The position numbers were made by a program, and so were the translations under genes. A model generated the notes under the pieces. It saw only the letters and a program-made list of their open reading frames with translations. It made no database searches and had not been told where the DNA came from. DNA of 64,000 bases from Flavobacterium sp. J372 (GTDB taxonomy: Bacteria; Bacteroidota; Bacteroidia; Flavobacteriales; Flavobacteriaceae). The DNA lies in the NCBI RefSeq assembly GCF_024699965.1, contig NZ_JAJOMZ010000004.1:3132001-3196000 (forward strand), given 5' to 3'. Below, piece after piece: positions 17,472 to 25,468 of this stretch (position 1 is its first letter; each line of letters begins with the position of its first letter).

Positions 17472-18205
17472 TTAACTGCTATGGTTGGAAGCAGTTGAAA
17501 GATCAATATCTAATTCCAGTGTCTCGGCAAAAATCTTCAATGCTCCTAGGGCCTTCTTCCAACCACCGCAACATGAAGGGCTAAGTGCAATAGTTACTAC
17601 ATCAACCTTTGACAGGTGCTTTTTTATTTCTTCTGCAACAAGCCTTATTGTCTCATCAGTATACAATTGAAAATATCCCCTGATCGGCGCAAAGAAGTAA
17701 TCAAGATCGACATTGATGATCCAACCATTTTTGGAATAGTCCAACCAGTCCCTGTATTGTCCTAAAAACTGCTCTATCTCATATTCGTCCTTGACAAAAT
17801 CAGTCCTGCCGCCTTCCTTTTTCGTAATGAAAATTGTACTTGTGAAAAGTTTTGGATACAACTGCTGGAGATTTAATATATAGTTATCCCAGCGAAATAA
17901 CTTTGCATATATACCCGAATGTACTTCAAAACCAAGATTTGCATATTCTTCAAAGGTGAGTTTTGAGATATCAATTCCTTTATCAATGACAAGGGTCTTT
18001 ACTTCTTTTTTAAATTGACATAGATCATAATGCCTGTCGATATGCAGGTAATTATACTTTTTCCTGTATCGATTTCCTGAAGCCAACACCAGGAAGCGCA
18101 AAGGTGATTGTCCATCACATACACTTTCCCGGATTTATAAAGGAAATTGGTATTTATCGCGCCCGATTCTCCCAATATTTCCGGTTTTCCTTTGATCCAC
18201 AGAAT
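17472..18205 (-). CDS. UPF0489 (arginase-like fold) protein; one frameshift
   Basis: The C-terminal 200 residues carry HIDRHYDLC, IINVDLDYFF and IALSPSCCGGW, the motifs of UPF0489/C5orf22-like proteins, predicted to have an arginase-like metal-binding fold. A one-base deletion in the five-T run 18058-18062 hides the N-terminus: restoring it joins KSGKVYVMDNHLCASWCWLQEIDTGK to KYNYLHIDRHYDL. MDNHLCASW is the family's first motif. The open frame reaches 18205; ATG 18115 is inside the conserved part, so the true start is probably upstream and non-ATG or hidden by a further error. Function unknown. Confidence 0.65.
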
Positions 18206-18495
18206 CTAAATATTAAGGGTTATCTGTTCTTTACTGCGTACGAAATACTGTAAAAATATTAAGATCAGTTGCATTTCCAATGCGAAAAGGGATAAAAAGG
18301 CAAGCGAAGTTATCGTGCAGGCGCAGGCTGCGCGCGCATAATGGCCGCGGGCCACCCTTCGGGACTTATAGCGCTCCGCATGCCCCCGCACACTTCAGGA
18401 CAGCTTTCTTTTTTTCCCTTTTTCTTTTGGAAAATGCTGTTTTGGCAGGGGTTAAAGAGGATCCAATAGGATTGTTTCATTAAAAACTTTACATC
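18206..18495. other. Non-coding spacer before ssb
   Basis: About 290 bases with no supportable gene. It contains an unusually GC-rich stretch (about 18,315-18,395, rich in GC-palindromic pieces such as GGCCGCGGGCC) between AT-rich flanks. It is probably leader or origin-like sequence of the ssb/PRTRC unit; no iterons or attachment site are evident. Confidence 0.4.
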
Positions 18496-18915
18496 ATGGA
18501 CATTACAGGACGATTGACAGCAGATGCGCAGGTGCGCAGCCTGTCAGAAGGCAGGAAGGTGGTGAATTTCTCCGTAGCGGTTAACGACAGCTACAAGGCT
18601 AAGAACGGGGAGCGGGTAACGCAGACCGAATTTTTCGATTGTTCCTACTGGATAGGCACAGGCATAGCGCAGTACCTGACCAAAGGCAGTATTGTAGAAC
18701 TCTCGGGGCGTGTCAGCGCACGGGCATGGGTGGATAGCGAAGGACAGGCAAAAGCAGGGCTGAACTTCCACACTTCAAAAATCACGCTGCACGGTGGCGG
18801 GGCTACTGCAGGCAAACCGCAGGCGGACAAGCACCCGCAGGCAGAACCTGTTGCAGTAGAGGTACAAGGGACACAGGTAAACCCTGACGGGCAGCACGAT
18901 GACCTTCCATTTTAA
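18496..18915 (+). CDS. ssb: Single-stranded DNA-binding protein
   Basis: 139 residues: OB-fold (MDITGRLTADAQVRSLSEGRKVVNFSVAVN, FFDCSYW, GSIVELSGRVSARAWV) and the acidic C-terminal tip DDLPF that recruits replication and repair partners. A mobile-element ssb, distinct from a chromosomal housekeeping copy by its position at the head of the DUF932/PRTRC gene set. Protects single-stranded DNA during transfer or replication. Confidence 0.92.
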   Translation: MDITGRLTADAQVRSLSEGRKVVNFSVAVNDSYKAKNGERVTQTEFFDCSYWIGTGIAQYLTKGSIVELSGRVSARAWVDSEGQAKAGLNFHTSKITLHGGGATAGKPQADKHPQAEPVAVEVQGTQVNPDGQHDDLPF

Positions 18916-18943
18916 AACAAAGTCGAACTAAAAATTTAATATC

Positions 18944-19987
18944 ATGGCACATAATCTGAATTTCAACGAACAGACTGGAAAATATTCTTTTTTCAGCGTA
19001 AAAGAAAAAGCATGGCACGCCCTTGGGCAAATCGTGCAGGACTATCCGACAAGCAGGGAGGCAATCACCCACGCAGGGCTTGACTATGAAGTAATTAAAG
19101 CACCCCTGTTTGCCAAAGGCACAGAGCCTGCCATTGACTTTGCCGTACCTGACCAGTTTGCTACCATGCGCACCGATACCAACGCCATTTTTGGCGTGGT
19201 GGGCAAGGATTACCAAATCGTGCAGAATGCCGATGCCTTTGCTTTCTTTGATGCCATTGTAGGCGGTGGTGAGGGTATCTTATACGAGACCGCAGGGGCT
19301 ATCGGGCAAGGGGAACGCATCTTTATCACAGCCAAGCTGCCCGGCTACATACGTGTAGGCAACGGGGACGATGTAACCGAAAAGTATATTTTCCTGACTA
19401 CCTCACACGATGGCTCGGGAAGTATTACCGCAGCTTTTACCCCTATCCGCATCGTTTGCCAAAACACACTAAACGCTGCAATGCGCTCGGCTACCAATGT
19501 GGTGCGCATCAGGCATACCGCCAACGCCAAGCAGCGGTTAGAGGATGCCCACAGGGTAATGGGCTTGGCAGACACGCTGTCGTTACAATTAGAAGGCATC
19601 TTCAATAATTGGGCAAAAGTGCGCATTGAAGATAAAGAAGTTAAAAAACTTATACAGTTGGCTCTCTGCCCCAATACTGAAACACTGAACCTTTTGAAAA
19701 AGGGCGCAGAAGAAGAACTGTCAAGCGTATTCAAAAATGCCTGCGATGCAGCCTTTAGCTACGCAATGGCAAGCGATACGCAGCAAATGGAAACCACAAA
19801 GGGGACAGTCTTCGGGGCATATAACGCCGTGACAGGATACTATCAGAATGTACGGAATTTTAAGAATGACGAAGACAAGATGAAAAGTATCTATCTCGGC
19901 GGTACAGCACAGGCACGGGCGCAGAAAGCCTTTGACCTATGCACCGACTTCACCAAAGGCGGGGCTGCTGCCCTTATGATGAACTAA
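18944..19987 (+). CDS. DUF932 (phage/plasmid-like TIGR03299) protein
   Basis: 347 residues with the features of the DUF932 family: AWHALGQIV near the N-terminus, ATMRTDTNAIFGVVGKDYQIVQN, GGGEGILYETAGAIGQGERIFITAKLP, LTTSHDGSGSITAAFTPIRIVCQNTLN. These proteins are carried by plasmids, phages and integrative elements and are of unknown function. It lies 28 nt after ssb and begins the set that ends with the PRTRC genes. Confidence 0.88.
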   Translation: MAHNLNFNEQTGKYSFFSVKEKAWHALGQIVQDYPTSREAITHAGLDYEVIKAPLFAKGTEPAIDFAVPDQFATMRTDTNAIFGVVGKDYQIVQNADAFAFFDAIVGGGEGILYETAGAIGQGERIFITAKLPGYIRVGNGDDVTEKYIFLTTSHDGSGSITAAFTPIRIVCQNTLNAAMRSATNVVRIRHTANAKQRLEDAHRVMGLADTLSLQLEGIFNNWAKVRIEDKEVKKLIQLALCPNTETLNLLKKGAEEELSSVFKNACDAAFSYAMASDTQQMETTKGTVFGAYNAVTGYYQNVRNFKNDEDKMKSIYLGGTAQARAQKAFDLCTDFTKGGAAALMMN

Positions 19988-19997
19988 ATTAACAACG

Positions 19998-20017
19998 CAG
20001 CCCGCCACGGCGGGCTG
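19998..20017. other. Strong hairpin between DUF932 and the next gene
   Basis: CAGCCCGC and GCGGGCTG flank a 4-base loop. On the plus strand it is followed by A residues rather than T, so it is not a standard terminator; it may slow RNA decay or processing within the operon. Confidence 0.45.
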
Positions 20018-20033
20018 TAAAAAAAATGAGATT

Positions 20034-20402
20034 ATGAAACCATTACAAAACCTGAATAATGTAGAGAAAGGCAAATTACTTGCCTCATTCTTTCCTGAAC
20101 AGGTACAGGGCATACTGGAGAGCCTGCAACAGGCTTGCCAATACCTTACCGACAATGAGGAGGTGATACGCAGCCAATGGGACAACGGCTTTATCCCATT
20201 TGAATTTTGGTACAGGGTGGCAGGGAATGTTGCTGATGCTATACTAAGGAACGGCAAGGGAATGGCAAAGAGCAGCAGCCTATTTGCAGACCACCTTTTT
20301 GACGGGCATAACGCCCTGTTCACTATCGACTGCATAATCAGGGAGGCGAAGCACAATGAAAACATGAAGTACAGGCAGGCAGTCGCCCTGCTGTTTGAAT
20401 AA
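20034..20402 (+). CDS. Hypothetical protein of the PRTRC gene set
   Basis: 122 residues (MKPLQNLNNVEKGKLLASFFPEQVQGILESLQQ), predicted mostly helical, with no known domain. It lies between DUF932 and PRTRC_E, 46 nt after the former and 15 nt before the latter, so it belongs to the same transcript. Comparable small helical proteins accompany DUF932 in Bacteroidota elements. Confidence 0.65.
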   Translation: MKPLQNLNNVEKGKLLASFFPEQVQGILESLQQACQYLTDNEEVIRSQWDNGFIPFEFWYRVAGNVADAILRNGKGMAKSSSLFADHLFDGHNALFTIDCIIREAKHNENMKYRQAVALLFE

Positions 20403-20417
20403 GCTAAACTTACGATT

Positions 20418-21059
20418 ATGGCAATTACAAATTTTTTCAGCCAGGTGGCAGCCCTCAACTTTACGGGCTGCCTGAACCTGACGATACGCAAGGATGGCGA
20501 GAGCCTGACCGTATCAGTACTGTTGCAGAATGATGCCTGCGGTGACACCGCAAAAAGCCACATTCCCCCGCTGATTCTGAAAGGCACGGCGCAGGAACTT
20601 GGGGAGGGATTTTTCCCCGCTGTTTCCGAGCCAGTACAGCAGACATCGCAACTGCTTACCAATATGGAGCAGTTCCTTAAAGGGCAGGAAGAAGCCCAGA
20701 AAAACTCCGCAATGGAGAAAAAGAAAACCGAGAAAGCTGACAAGCCTGCCACAGAGGTAAGCCCGAAGGAAAAGAAATTCATTGAAGCGATGAAACAGGT
20801 CGATGCCCTAGAGGCAGATGGTAAATTTAAGGAAGCGTGGTGCAAAGTGCCGCTTGCATCCGAGTACCCTGACAAAGCAGAGCAGCTGCGCAAGCGCAAA
20901 GAGAACCTGAAAAATCAGTTTGCACCTGACCTTTTCGGTGCAGCACAGCCTGCCGAAACTCAAACAGAAGAAGAAGTACATATTGAACCAAATACCGAAG
21001 ATTATGCTGATAGCGAACCAAATGCCGAGGATATTCCTGATGAAGGAGAAGGGGAATGA
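20418..21059 (+). CDS. PRTRC system protein E
   Basis: 213 residues. The N-terminal domain (MAITNFFSQVAALNFTGCLNLTIRKDGESLTVSVLLQN, ...IPPLILKGTAQELGEGFF) matches the PRTRC_E family. The middle is Lys/Glu-rich coiled coil and the C-terminus is acidic. PRTRC cassettes occur on plasmids and integrative elements and their function has not been shown. Its last 20 bases overlap the start of PRTRC_C. Confidence 0.85.
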   Translation: MAITNFFSQVAALNFTGCLNLTIRKDGESLTVSVLLQNDACGDTAKSHIPPLILKGTAQELGEGFFPAVSEPVQQTSQLLTNMEQFLKGQEEAQKNSAMEKKKTEKADKPATEVSPKEKKFIEAMKQVDALEADGKFKEAWCKVPLASEYPDKAEQLRKRKENLKNQFAPDLFGAAQPAETQTEEEVHIEPNTEDYADSEPNAEDIPDEGEGE

Positions 21060-21222
21060 CATTACACTCACAGACCCCGATGCAAAGTGGAGCATAGATG
21101 CGGTGCTGCAATTCTATGCCAATACCTATCCTATCCTGACCACTGCCAAAATAAGCGGTCCTGTCATCAGTGAAGATAAAGTACAGTACCGATTTGAGAG
21201 TATGATGGGTACAAAGGGATAA
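21040..21222 (+). CDS. PRTRC system protein C (ubiquitin-like, ends in Gly)
   Basis: 60 residues from ATG 21040, inside the end of PRTRC_E. ITLTDPDAKWSIDAVLQFYANTYPILTTAKISGP and the ending MMGTKG fit PRTRC_C, a predicted beta-grasp ubiquitin-like protein. The natural C-terminus is a glycine, as needed for activation by an E1-like enzyme without processing; a ThiF-type E1 and an E2-like protein are encoded next to it. Confidence 0.85.
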   Translation: MKEKGNDITLTDPDAKWSIDAVLQFYANTYPILTTAKISGPVISEDKVQYRFESMMGTKG

Positions 21223-21245
21223 CCCTAAATATTAAATAATGGATT

Positions 21246-22405
21246 ATGCTACAACAAATAAGCGGGCAGCTTCGGCTGCCCAACAACGAAAGGCAAAAGC
21301 TGCTGCACAAAAACGCAGGGCAGTTCCTGCTGCAATTGGTCAGGAGGAAAGATGCCGCCGAGCTGCAAAGGGACAGGCTGCAATCCGCCCCTGTGGGGCT
21401 GCTGCCTATGGTTTTTTAAAGCTACGCTTCCTGCCGCATTTTGCGGGGCAGCCTGTGAAGCCGATAAAGGATGAGGAAGATTTTTACCGTTCCCTTAACC
21501 TGCTTTGCGTCCACTATAACATTAGCGTAACGGATAACCGCCACATTGGTTATCCTTACAATAAGGCTGTGGCACTATGGGAAGCTAGCAAGCTGCTACG
21601 GGAAAAAAGGGAAAGTGTACAGATACTCGAAGGCAGGGATGGCAAAGGAAGTTTGGTGCTGCAAGCAGAAGAAACATACAACACAGGCAGCACGCTGTAC
21701 TATATCCCGATTGTACCCCTTTACAGGCTGATGCAAGACCGAAAAACAAAGAGGGCGGCGCAGCTACTGCTTGCTACCTGTGCCTACCTGTATCATGTTG
21801 CAGGCATACCCTACTACACAGATGACAGCAGCTACCTCTGTTGGCAGTACGACATGATACGGGAATGGGTAGAAAATGACCCGACCGATTGGGAACAGGA
21901 AAGCTACTATGTCAATTGTTCGCAGCTGAATACCGCCGAACATATCGGGAAGGTGATGCAGCGCAGGCTTTGGAACCCCTGCCACCTTAACCGATTTGAA
22001 GATTTGGCAGCGCAATTTATTGCGCTTGACAACTTTGCCTGCGACTGCCTGTCTATTGCTGACAAGGCATTACAGCTTTGGCGGGATCACCCGCAGGGGC
22101 ATGTGTACCGCCACGCCGATACCCGTATATTGCACTCGGAAGATGATGATAATTGCAATGAGGATTGCATTACTATGGACAAATACATCGGCTTTTGCGC
22201 CGAAACCGAAGGTTGGCTCTATCATACCCTTTCCGAATGCGTTAATAATGAGTTCAACGAATGCTGTGATATACAGCAGCCAGTACTGACCCGCACCTTT
22301 GACGGGCGGATGCAAGATGCCGAAAGCCTCGATTTTGAGTGCAGGCTTTTTTCTCTTATCGATGACTTATGCTACCTATTAAATACTATTAATGATGAAA
22401 AATAG
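21246..22405 (+). CDS. PRTRC system protein F; one frameshift near the start
   Basis: The body (FLKLRFLPHFAGQPVKPIKDEEDFYRSLNLL to the stop) is PRTRC_F. The same-frame extension upstream to 21239 gives an Ala/Arg-rich low-complexity N-terminus, typical of a wrong frame. In the other frame, ATG 21246 gives MLQQISGQLRLPNNERQKLL...GLLPMVF, which joins the body perfectly if one T is added to the six-T run 21412-21417. I take this as the true N-terminus. Total about 386 residues, with many Cys/Trp/Tyr residues and no catalytic motif. The end overlaps PRTRC_B by 14 nt. Confidence 0.8.
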
Positions 22406-23108
22406 TGAAACAACACCGAGCCTTTTTTTCCCTGCTGCCGCTATTGTTGTTTTCAAGCCCGAAAACAATGAGGATGACCTGTATCTTGAATACTATGACA
22501 TGGACGAAAGCGGTTGCCCTGTCAATCCGAGGCCTCTAAGCGTAAAAGAAGCGCAGGGGCTATCCAAAGCACTTGACACAGGAAAAGCTGCCGCAAAAGC
22601 GTTCCTAAAGCCCAAAGGGTTGCTACCATCCTGTGTGCTGCACATTAATCCTGCCGAGAATGGCAGCGTAGTGTGGTACACCAAGCCACAGACCCGAAAG
22701 TTATACTTTACTGAAAGTCTCGGACTTGCCAGTCAGGAACTGCCCCTTCCTGCACTTATCTGGGCAGCGGATAAAAGGCGGCTGCACGTGTTTGCCTCGA
22801 AAAGCAAGGGCAAGCCATCAATAAGCTCCCCTTTGTACTATGCTCCGTTCTTTAACCTGTACAATAATGGAAATGTCTGCATGGGTTCTGTTGATGTGCG
22901 CATCAGCCAGTCAGCAACGTTGGAGGAATTTACAGCAGCTTGGGAAGGCTATTTTTTTGGCAGCTATTTCAGCCACCTAATTGGTGGTCACAACCCTGTC
23001 AAGGGCAACCTAATCAGCCTTTACAAAGGGCTTTCTGAAACCAAAAACCCCTTCCCTGCAGAGGAACTTGTAGCTGCTAAGAAGCAATTAAAACATTTAC
23101 TACGATGA
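22392..23108 (+). CDS. PRTRC system protein B (predicted E2-like)
   Basis: 238 residues. The region APFFNLYNNGNVCMGSVDV contains Cys163 in a position predicted to be the E2-type active-site cysteine of the Prok-E2_D family, which corresponds to PRTRC_B. The N-terminal half holds strands of the UBC-like fold (AAAIVVFKPENN, SVVWYTKPQTRKLYF). Overlaps PRTRC_F by 14 nt and the ThiF gene by 4 nt (ATGA), showing tight coupling. Transfer of the ubiquitin-like protein C through Cys163 is the prediction, not shown. Confidence 0.85.
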   Translation: MMKNSETTPSLFFPAAAIVVFKPENNEDDLYLEYYDMDESGCPVNPRPLSVKEAQGLSKALDTGKAAAKAFLKPKGLLPSCVLHINPAENGSVVWYTKPQTRKLYFTESLGLASQELPLPALIWAADKRRLHVFASKSKGKPSISSPLYYAPFFNLYNNGNVCMGSVDVRISQSATLEEFTAAWEGYFFGSYFSHLIGGHNPVKGNLISLYKGLSETKNPFPAEELVAAKKQLKHLLR

Positions 23109-23881
23109 AACCGAAAGCCCACTTTATAGCCCCTGAATTGCTAAACCCAACCAACCCAATCGAAGTATGCCTTATTGGTGCAGGCGGGACTGGCTCACAG
23201 GTACTAACTGCACTCGCACGGATGAGCCACAGCCTGCAAGCATTGGGACATGCAGGCTTTCAGGTCACCTTGTGGGATGATGATATTATTACCGATGCCA
23301 ACAGGGGCAGGCAGCTGTTTGCCGAATGCGAAGTAGGATTACCAAAGGCGGTCGCCCTCGTAACCCGCTCCAATCGCTTCTTCGGCACGGGATGGAAAGC
23401 GATAAACAGAAAATTTGACAGCCATTCAGGCAACACTAAAGCAGCTATTTATATATCCTGTGTTGATACTGTTACTGCAAGGTTTGAGATTGCGGAAGTG
23501 ATAAGAGGTAATAATAATAGCCATTATGCTGACCTAGCGAGGTACTGGATGGATTTTGGCAACGGAAAAGATGCTGGGCAGATTGTACTGGCAACGATTG
23601 GAAATGTTAAGCAGCCTAAATCCGATAAGTTTGAAGCAGTTGAAAGCCTTCCATTTGTAACAGAAGAATTTGGAGAGTTATTGCGCCAGTCGGAAACTGA
23701 TGACGATGCGCCAAGCTGTTCGCTTGCCGAAGCCCTCGAGAAGCAGGAACTATTTATTAATTCTGCATTGGCGCAGATGGGATGTTCCCTGTTGTGGCAA
23801 ATGTTTCGCAACGGGATGACAACCCATAGGGGGTTATTCCTAAATATTGCCGACTTCAGGACTGTACCGCTTCCAGTCTGA
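23105..23881 (+). CDS. PRTRC system ThiF-family (E1-like) protein
   Basis: 258 residues with the adenylation fold: GAGGTGSQV nucleotide-binding loop at about 25-33, WDDD at 57-60, DANRGRQLF, and Cys205 in DAPSCSLAEALEKQELFIN, a conserved cysteine that could form the thioester. ThiF/E1 enzymes adenylate the C-terminal Gly of ubiquitin-like proteins. It is the last gene of the cassette; two hairpins follow. No JAB peptidase (PRTRC_A) or ParB-type gene is found nearby, so the cassette is incomplete within this window. Confidence 0.9.
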   Translation: MKPKAHFIAPELLNPTNPIEVCLIGAGGTGSQVLTALARMSHSLQALGHAGFQVTLWDDDIITDANRGRQLFAECEVGLPKAVALVTRSNRFFGTGWKAINRKFDSHSGNTKAAIYISCVDTVTARFEIAEVIRGNNNSHYADLARYWMDFGNGKDAGQIVLATIGNVKQPKSDKFEAVESLPFVTEEFGELLRQSETDDDAPSCSLAEALEKQELFINSALAQMGCSLLWQMFRNGMTTHRGLFLNIADFRTVPLPV

Positions 23882-23888
23882 GGCGGCC

Positions 23889-23922
23889 GCCGCACGAAAC
23901 CTTCCCGGGGTTTCCGTGCGGC
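23889..23922. terminator. Stem-loop just after the PRTRC cassette
   Basis: GCCGCACG plus AAACC pairs with GGTTT plus CGTGCGGC (one bulged C), beginning 8 nt after the ThiF stop. GC-rich and stable, but without a T run, so it is a possible factor-assisted terminator or RNA stabiliser. Confidence 0.5.
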
Positions 23923-23976
23923 GCTTGACTGCTGCTATTATCTAATTAACTGTAAGCCATTCCTGACTATTAAAAA

Positions 23977-23994
23977 GGCGGCATAAATGCCGCC
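23977..23994. terminator. Second hairpin after the PRTRC cassette
   Basis: GGCGGCAT and ATGCCGCC with a 2-base loop, preceded by AAAAA and followed within 35 bases by a second small stem and CGCCTTTT. Likely the end of the operon on the plus strand and of the gene at 24061-24516 on the minus strand. Confidence 0.5.
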
Positions 23995-24060
23995 CAGCAT
24001 CCGGCGATGCTCCCATGCTCGCCTTTTGCTAAAACTTTAATTTATACGGTATAAAAGTGG

Positions 24061-24516
24061 CTAGTCAGTGATTACTATATCAAGGCTGCCTGTAGATGAA
24101 TAATGGTTGTCAGCATAATGGGAGGAAACTTTGCAATTATATAAAATGCAGGATTTTTTGGCTGGATCATTCCTCGAAGCGTCTGCTCTATACGATAATG
24201 ATATAGGCCTGCGGGCTATTAACGCTGCCGCAACATTCCAGCCAAACATTCGCAAAAAATCCTGTTGCACAATTCGCAAACATTCCAGTTGACGCACCTC
24301 CAGTTCAATATGGGCGGCAATCCATGCGCAGGGGTCTGCGGCAAGCAGTTCTGCTTCTGCCCTTAGCTTATCATTGCTTAGGCTATGCAACAATTCCTGC
24401 AACGTACTTATACCAACCGATGTTAAGGGAAATTTGTCCATGATCCTGACGTAAAGAGGCAAAGGTAATAGTGTTATCTCGCTCAAAAATTTACAATAAC
24501 ATTCAAAAGGTTGCAA
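24061..24516 (-). CDS. Hypothetical mobile-element protein
   Basis: 151 residues, mostly helical (ISTLQELLHSLSNDKLRAEAELLA, WIAAHIELEVRQLECLRIVQQDFLRMFG). MDKFPLTS at 24441 is a plausible later start. No family recognised; proteins of this look occur between transfer genes and integrases in Bacteroidota elements. Convergent with the PRTRC cassette. Coding is supported by composition only. Confidence 0.5.
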   Translation of the reverse strand: MQPFECYCKFLSEITLLPLPLYVRIMDKFPLTSVGISTLQELLHSLSNDKLRAEAELLAADPCAWIAAHIELEVRQLECLRIVQQDFLRMFGWNVAAALIARRPISLSYRADASRNDPAKKSCILYNCKVSSHYADNHYSSTGSLDIVITD

Positions 24517-24611
24517 AAAACGTGCAATCTCGGTATCAGAGCTACAGCACTTTCAGTTGTCCTACCATTATGGAGGGAATCGAACAGCACATGATATGTT
24601 TAGGCTGAAGT

Positions 24612-24638
24612 AATTGTCGCCGCAGTGTGGCGACAATT
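24612..24638. repeat. AATTGT/ACAATT stem-loop, copy 1
   Basis: 27 bp: AATTGT, CGCCG, CAGTG, TGGCG, ACAATT. With the flanking T and A the arms are 11 bp each and perfectly complementary. It lies downstream of higA. Two other copies flank higB at 25,417 and 25,469 with the same outer arms and the same CAGTG centre. Confidence 0.75.
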
Positions 24639-24648
24639 ATAAAAAGTG

Positions 24649-24676
24649 AATTCTCGCAATATTTGGTGCGAGAATT
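24649..24676. repeat. Related inverted repeat
   Basis: Perfect 10-bp arms AATTCTCGCA and TGCGAGAATT around an 8-base centre (ATATTTGG), 10 bp from copy 1 of the stem-loop family. Outer AATT ends and total length (28 bp) are similar but the centre differs, so it is not counted as a member. Could be the higA terminator region, though no T run follows. Confidence 0.55.
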
Positions 24677-24705
24677 AAAAGCATTTTTAAAGTCCCATCA
24701 AACAA

Positions 24706-25065
24706 TTAGTAGATCTGTATGAGTATATCAGCAGATATATTCAGTCGTTCCTTCAAAGCACGTATCATGGCAAGACTAAGTTTTCTTTTGCCTGATAATA
24801 TTTCTGATTTGCGGGAGCGTGCACCTAATATTGTTGACAGTTCAGCGTCAGAAATATTCAGTTGCTCCATCCTGTACTTTATCGCTTCAAGAGGTGAAGG
24901 CTCAGGAACGGGGTAATACTCGTCCTCATATTTTTTAACCAGCATTGAAAGAATTTCCAGTTCGTCAGATTCTTCGGTATCAGCTTGCAGGTCGAGTTGC
25001 ATCAGCTCATAGATACGGGCGAGAGTATCTTCATACTGTGAATTATTTTTTATAAGTCTTAACAT
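24706..25065 (-). CDS. higA: HigA-type antitoxin
   Basis: 119 residues from ATG 25065 (MLRLIKNNSQYEDTLARIYELM). The C-terminal half is a helix-turn-helix domain (SPLEAIKYRMEQLNISDAELSTILGARSRKSEILSGKRKLSLAMIRALKERL) typical of HigA antitoxins, which also repress their own operon. The open frame to 25095 lies inside higB. The start overlaps the toxin's last 23 nt, giving coupling. Toxin gene first, antitoxin second, is the usual higBA order. Confidence 0.88.
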   Translation of the reverse strand: MLRLIKNNSQYEDTLARIYELMQLDLQADTEESDELEILSMLVKKYEDEYYPVPEPSPLEAIKYRMEQLNISDAELSTILGARSRKSEILSGKRKLSLAMIRALKERLNISADILIQIY

Positions 25066-25360
25066 AACTAATCTCTTTTGCGTTAATCCTATCATACTCT
25101 GTATGGGTACCTAACCAGACAATGAAAACTATCTTCAGGCGATACTCAATATCCACAATCAAACGGTAGGTGTTCCCATGTACATTAAAAACAACCCGTT
25201 TACCTGTTAGGATTGAAGCATTCCCAAACTGACTTTTTAAGTCATTCGGGCTGTTCCACTCGGCGGCAGTAACATCTTTGTACCAATACTGAAGTGGTCG
25301 TTCCGAATCCGGAAACTGCTCCCAATATTCCTTTAATGTCTTTACAGCAATTATCCTCAT
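25043..25360 (-). CDS. higB: HigB-type mRNA interferase toxin
   Basis: 105 residues: MRIIAVKTLKEYWEQFPDSERPLQYWYKDVTAAEW, then GKRVVFNVHGNTYRLIVDIEYRLKIVFIVWLGTHTEYDRINAKEI, the HigB/RelE fold whose residues cleave ribosome-associated mRNA. Intact. The palindrome at 25378-25394 and a -7 box at 25363-25370 lie immediately upstream of the ATG. Confidence 0.92.
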   Translation of the reverse strand: MRIIAVKTLKEYWEQFPDSERPLQYWYKDVTAAEWNSPNDLKSQFGNASILTGKRVVFNVHGNTYRLIVDIEYRLKIVFIVWLGTHTEYDRINAKEISYVKTYKK

Positions 25361-25362
25361 TG

Positions 25363-25370
25363 CAAATATA
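25363..25370 (-). promoter_or_regulatory. -7 box of higBA, two bases from the ATG
   Basis: Minus-strand TATATTTG, a full TAnnTTTG match, ends 2 nt before the start codon at 25360. Transcription should therefore begin at or within the ATG, giving a leaderless message. Confidence 0.5.
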
Positions 25371-25377
25371 TTAAAAT

Positions 25378-25394
25378 GTTACCAATTTGGTAAC
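25378..25394. promoter_or_regulatory. Palindromic operator of higBA
   Basis: GTTACCAA, a single T, TTGGTAAC: a perfect 17-bp palindrome 8 nt upstream of the -7 box. The natural binding site for the HigA dimer. Confidence 0.75.
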
Positions 25395-25416
25395 AGCGGA
25401 TTATAAATTATTCTAA

Positions 25417-25443
25417 AATTGTGTCAACAGTGTTGTCACAATT
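25417..25443. repeat. AATTGT/ACAATT stem-loop, copy 2
   Basis: 27 bp: AATTGT, GTCAA, CAGTG, TTGTC, ACAATT. Outer arms pair fully; the inner five pairs hold with one mismatch. Lies 23 bp upstream of the higBA operator, between higB and the integrase. Confidence 0.7.
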
Positions 25444-25468
25444 ACTATGTGCTGACTAAAAGCGGCGA

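Noticed and set aside
18280..18483. Small plus-strand gene before ssb
   Set aside because: Arg/His/Pro-rich composition caused by the GC-rich spacer and no family.
21239..21411. The Ala/Arg-rich N-terminus of PRTRC_F in the uninterrupted frame
   Set aside because: Low-complexity composition is typical of a wrong frame; the alternative frame from 21246 joins the body by one T in a six-T run.
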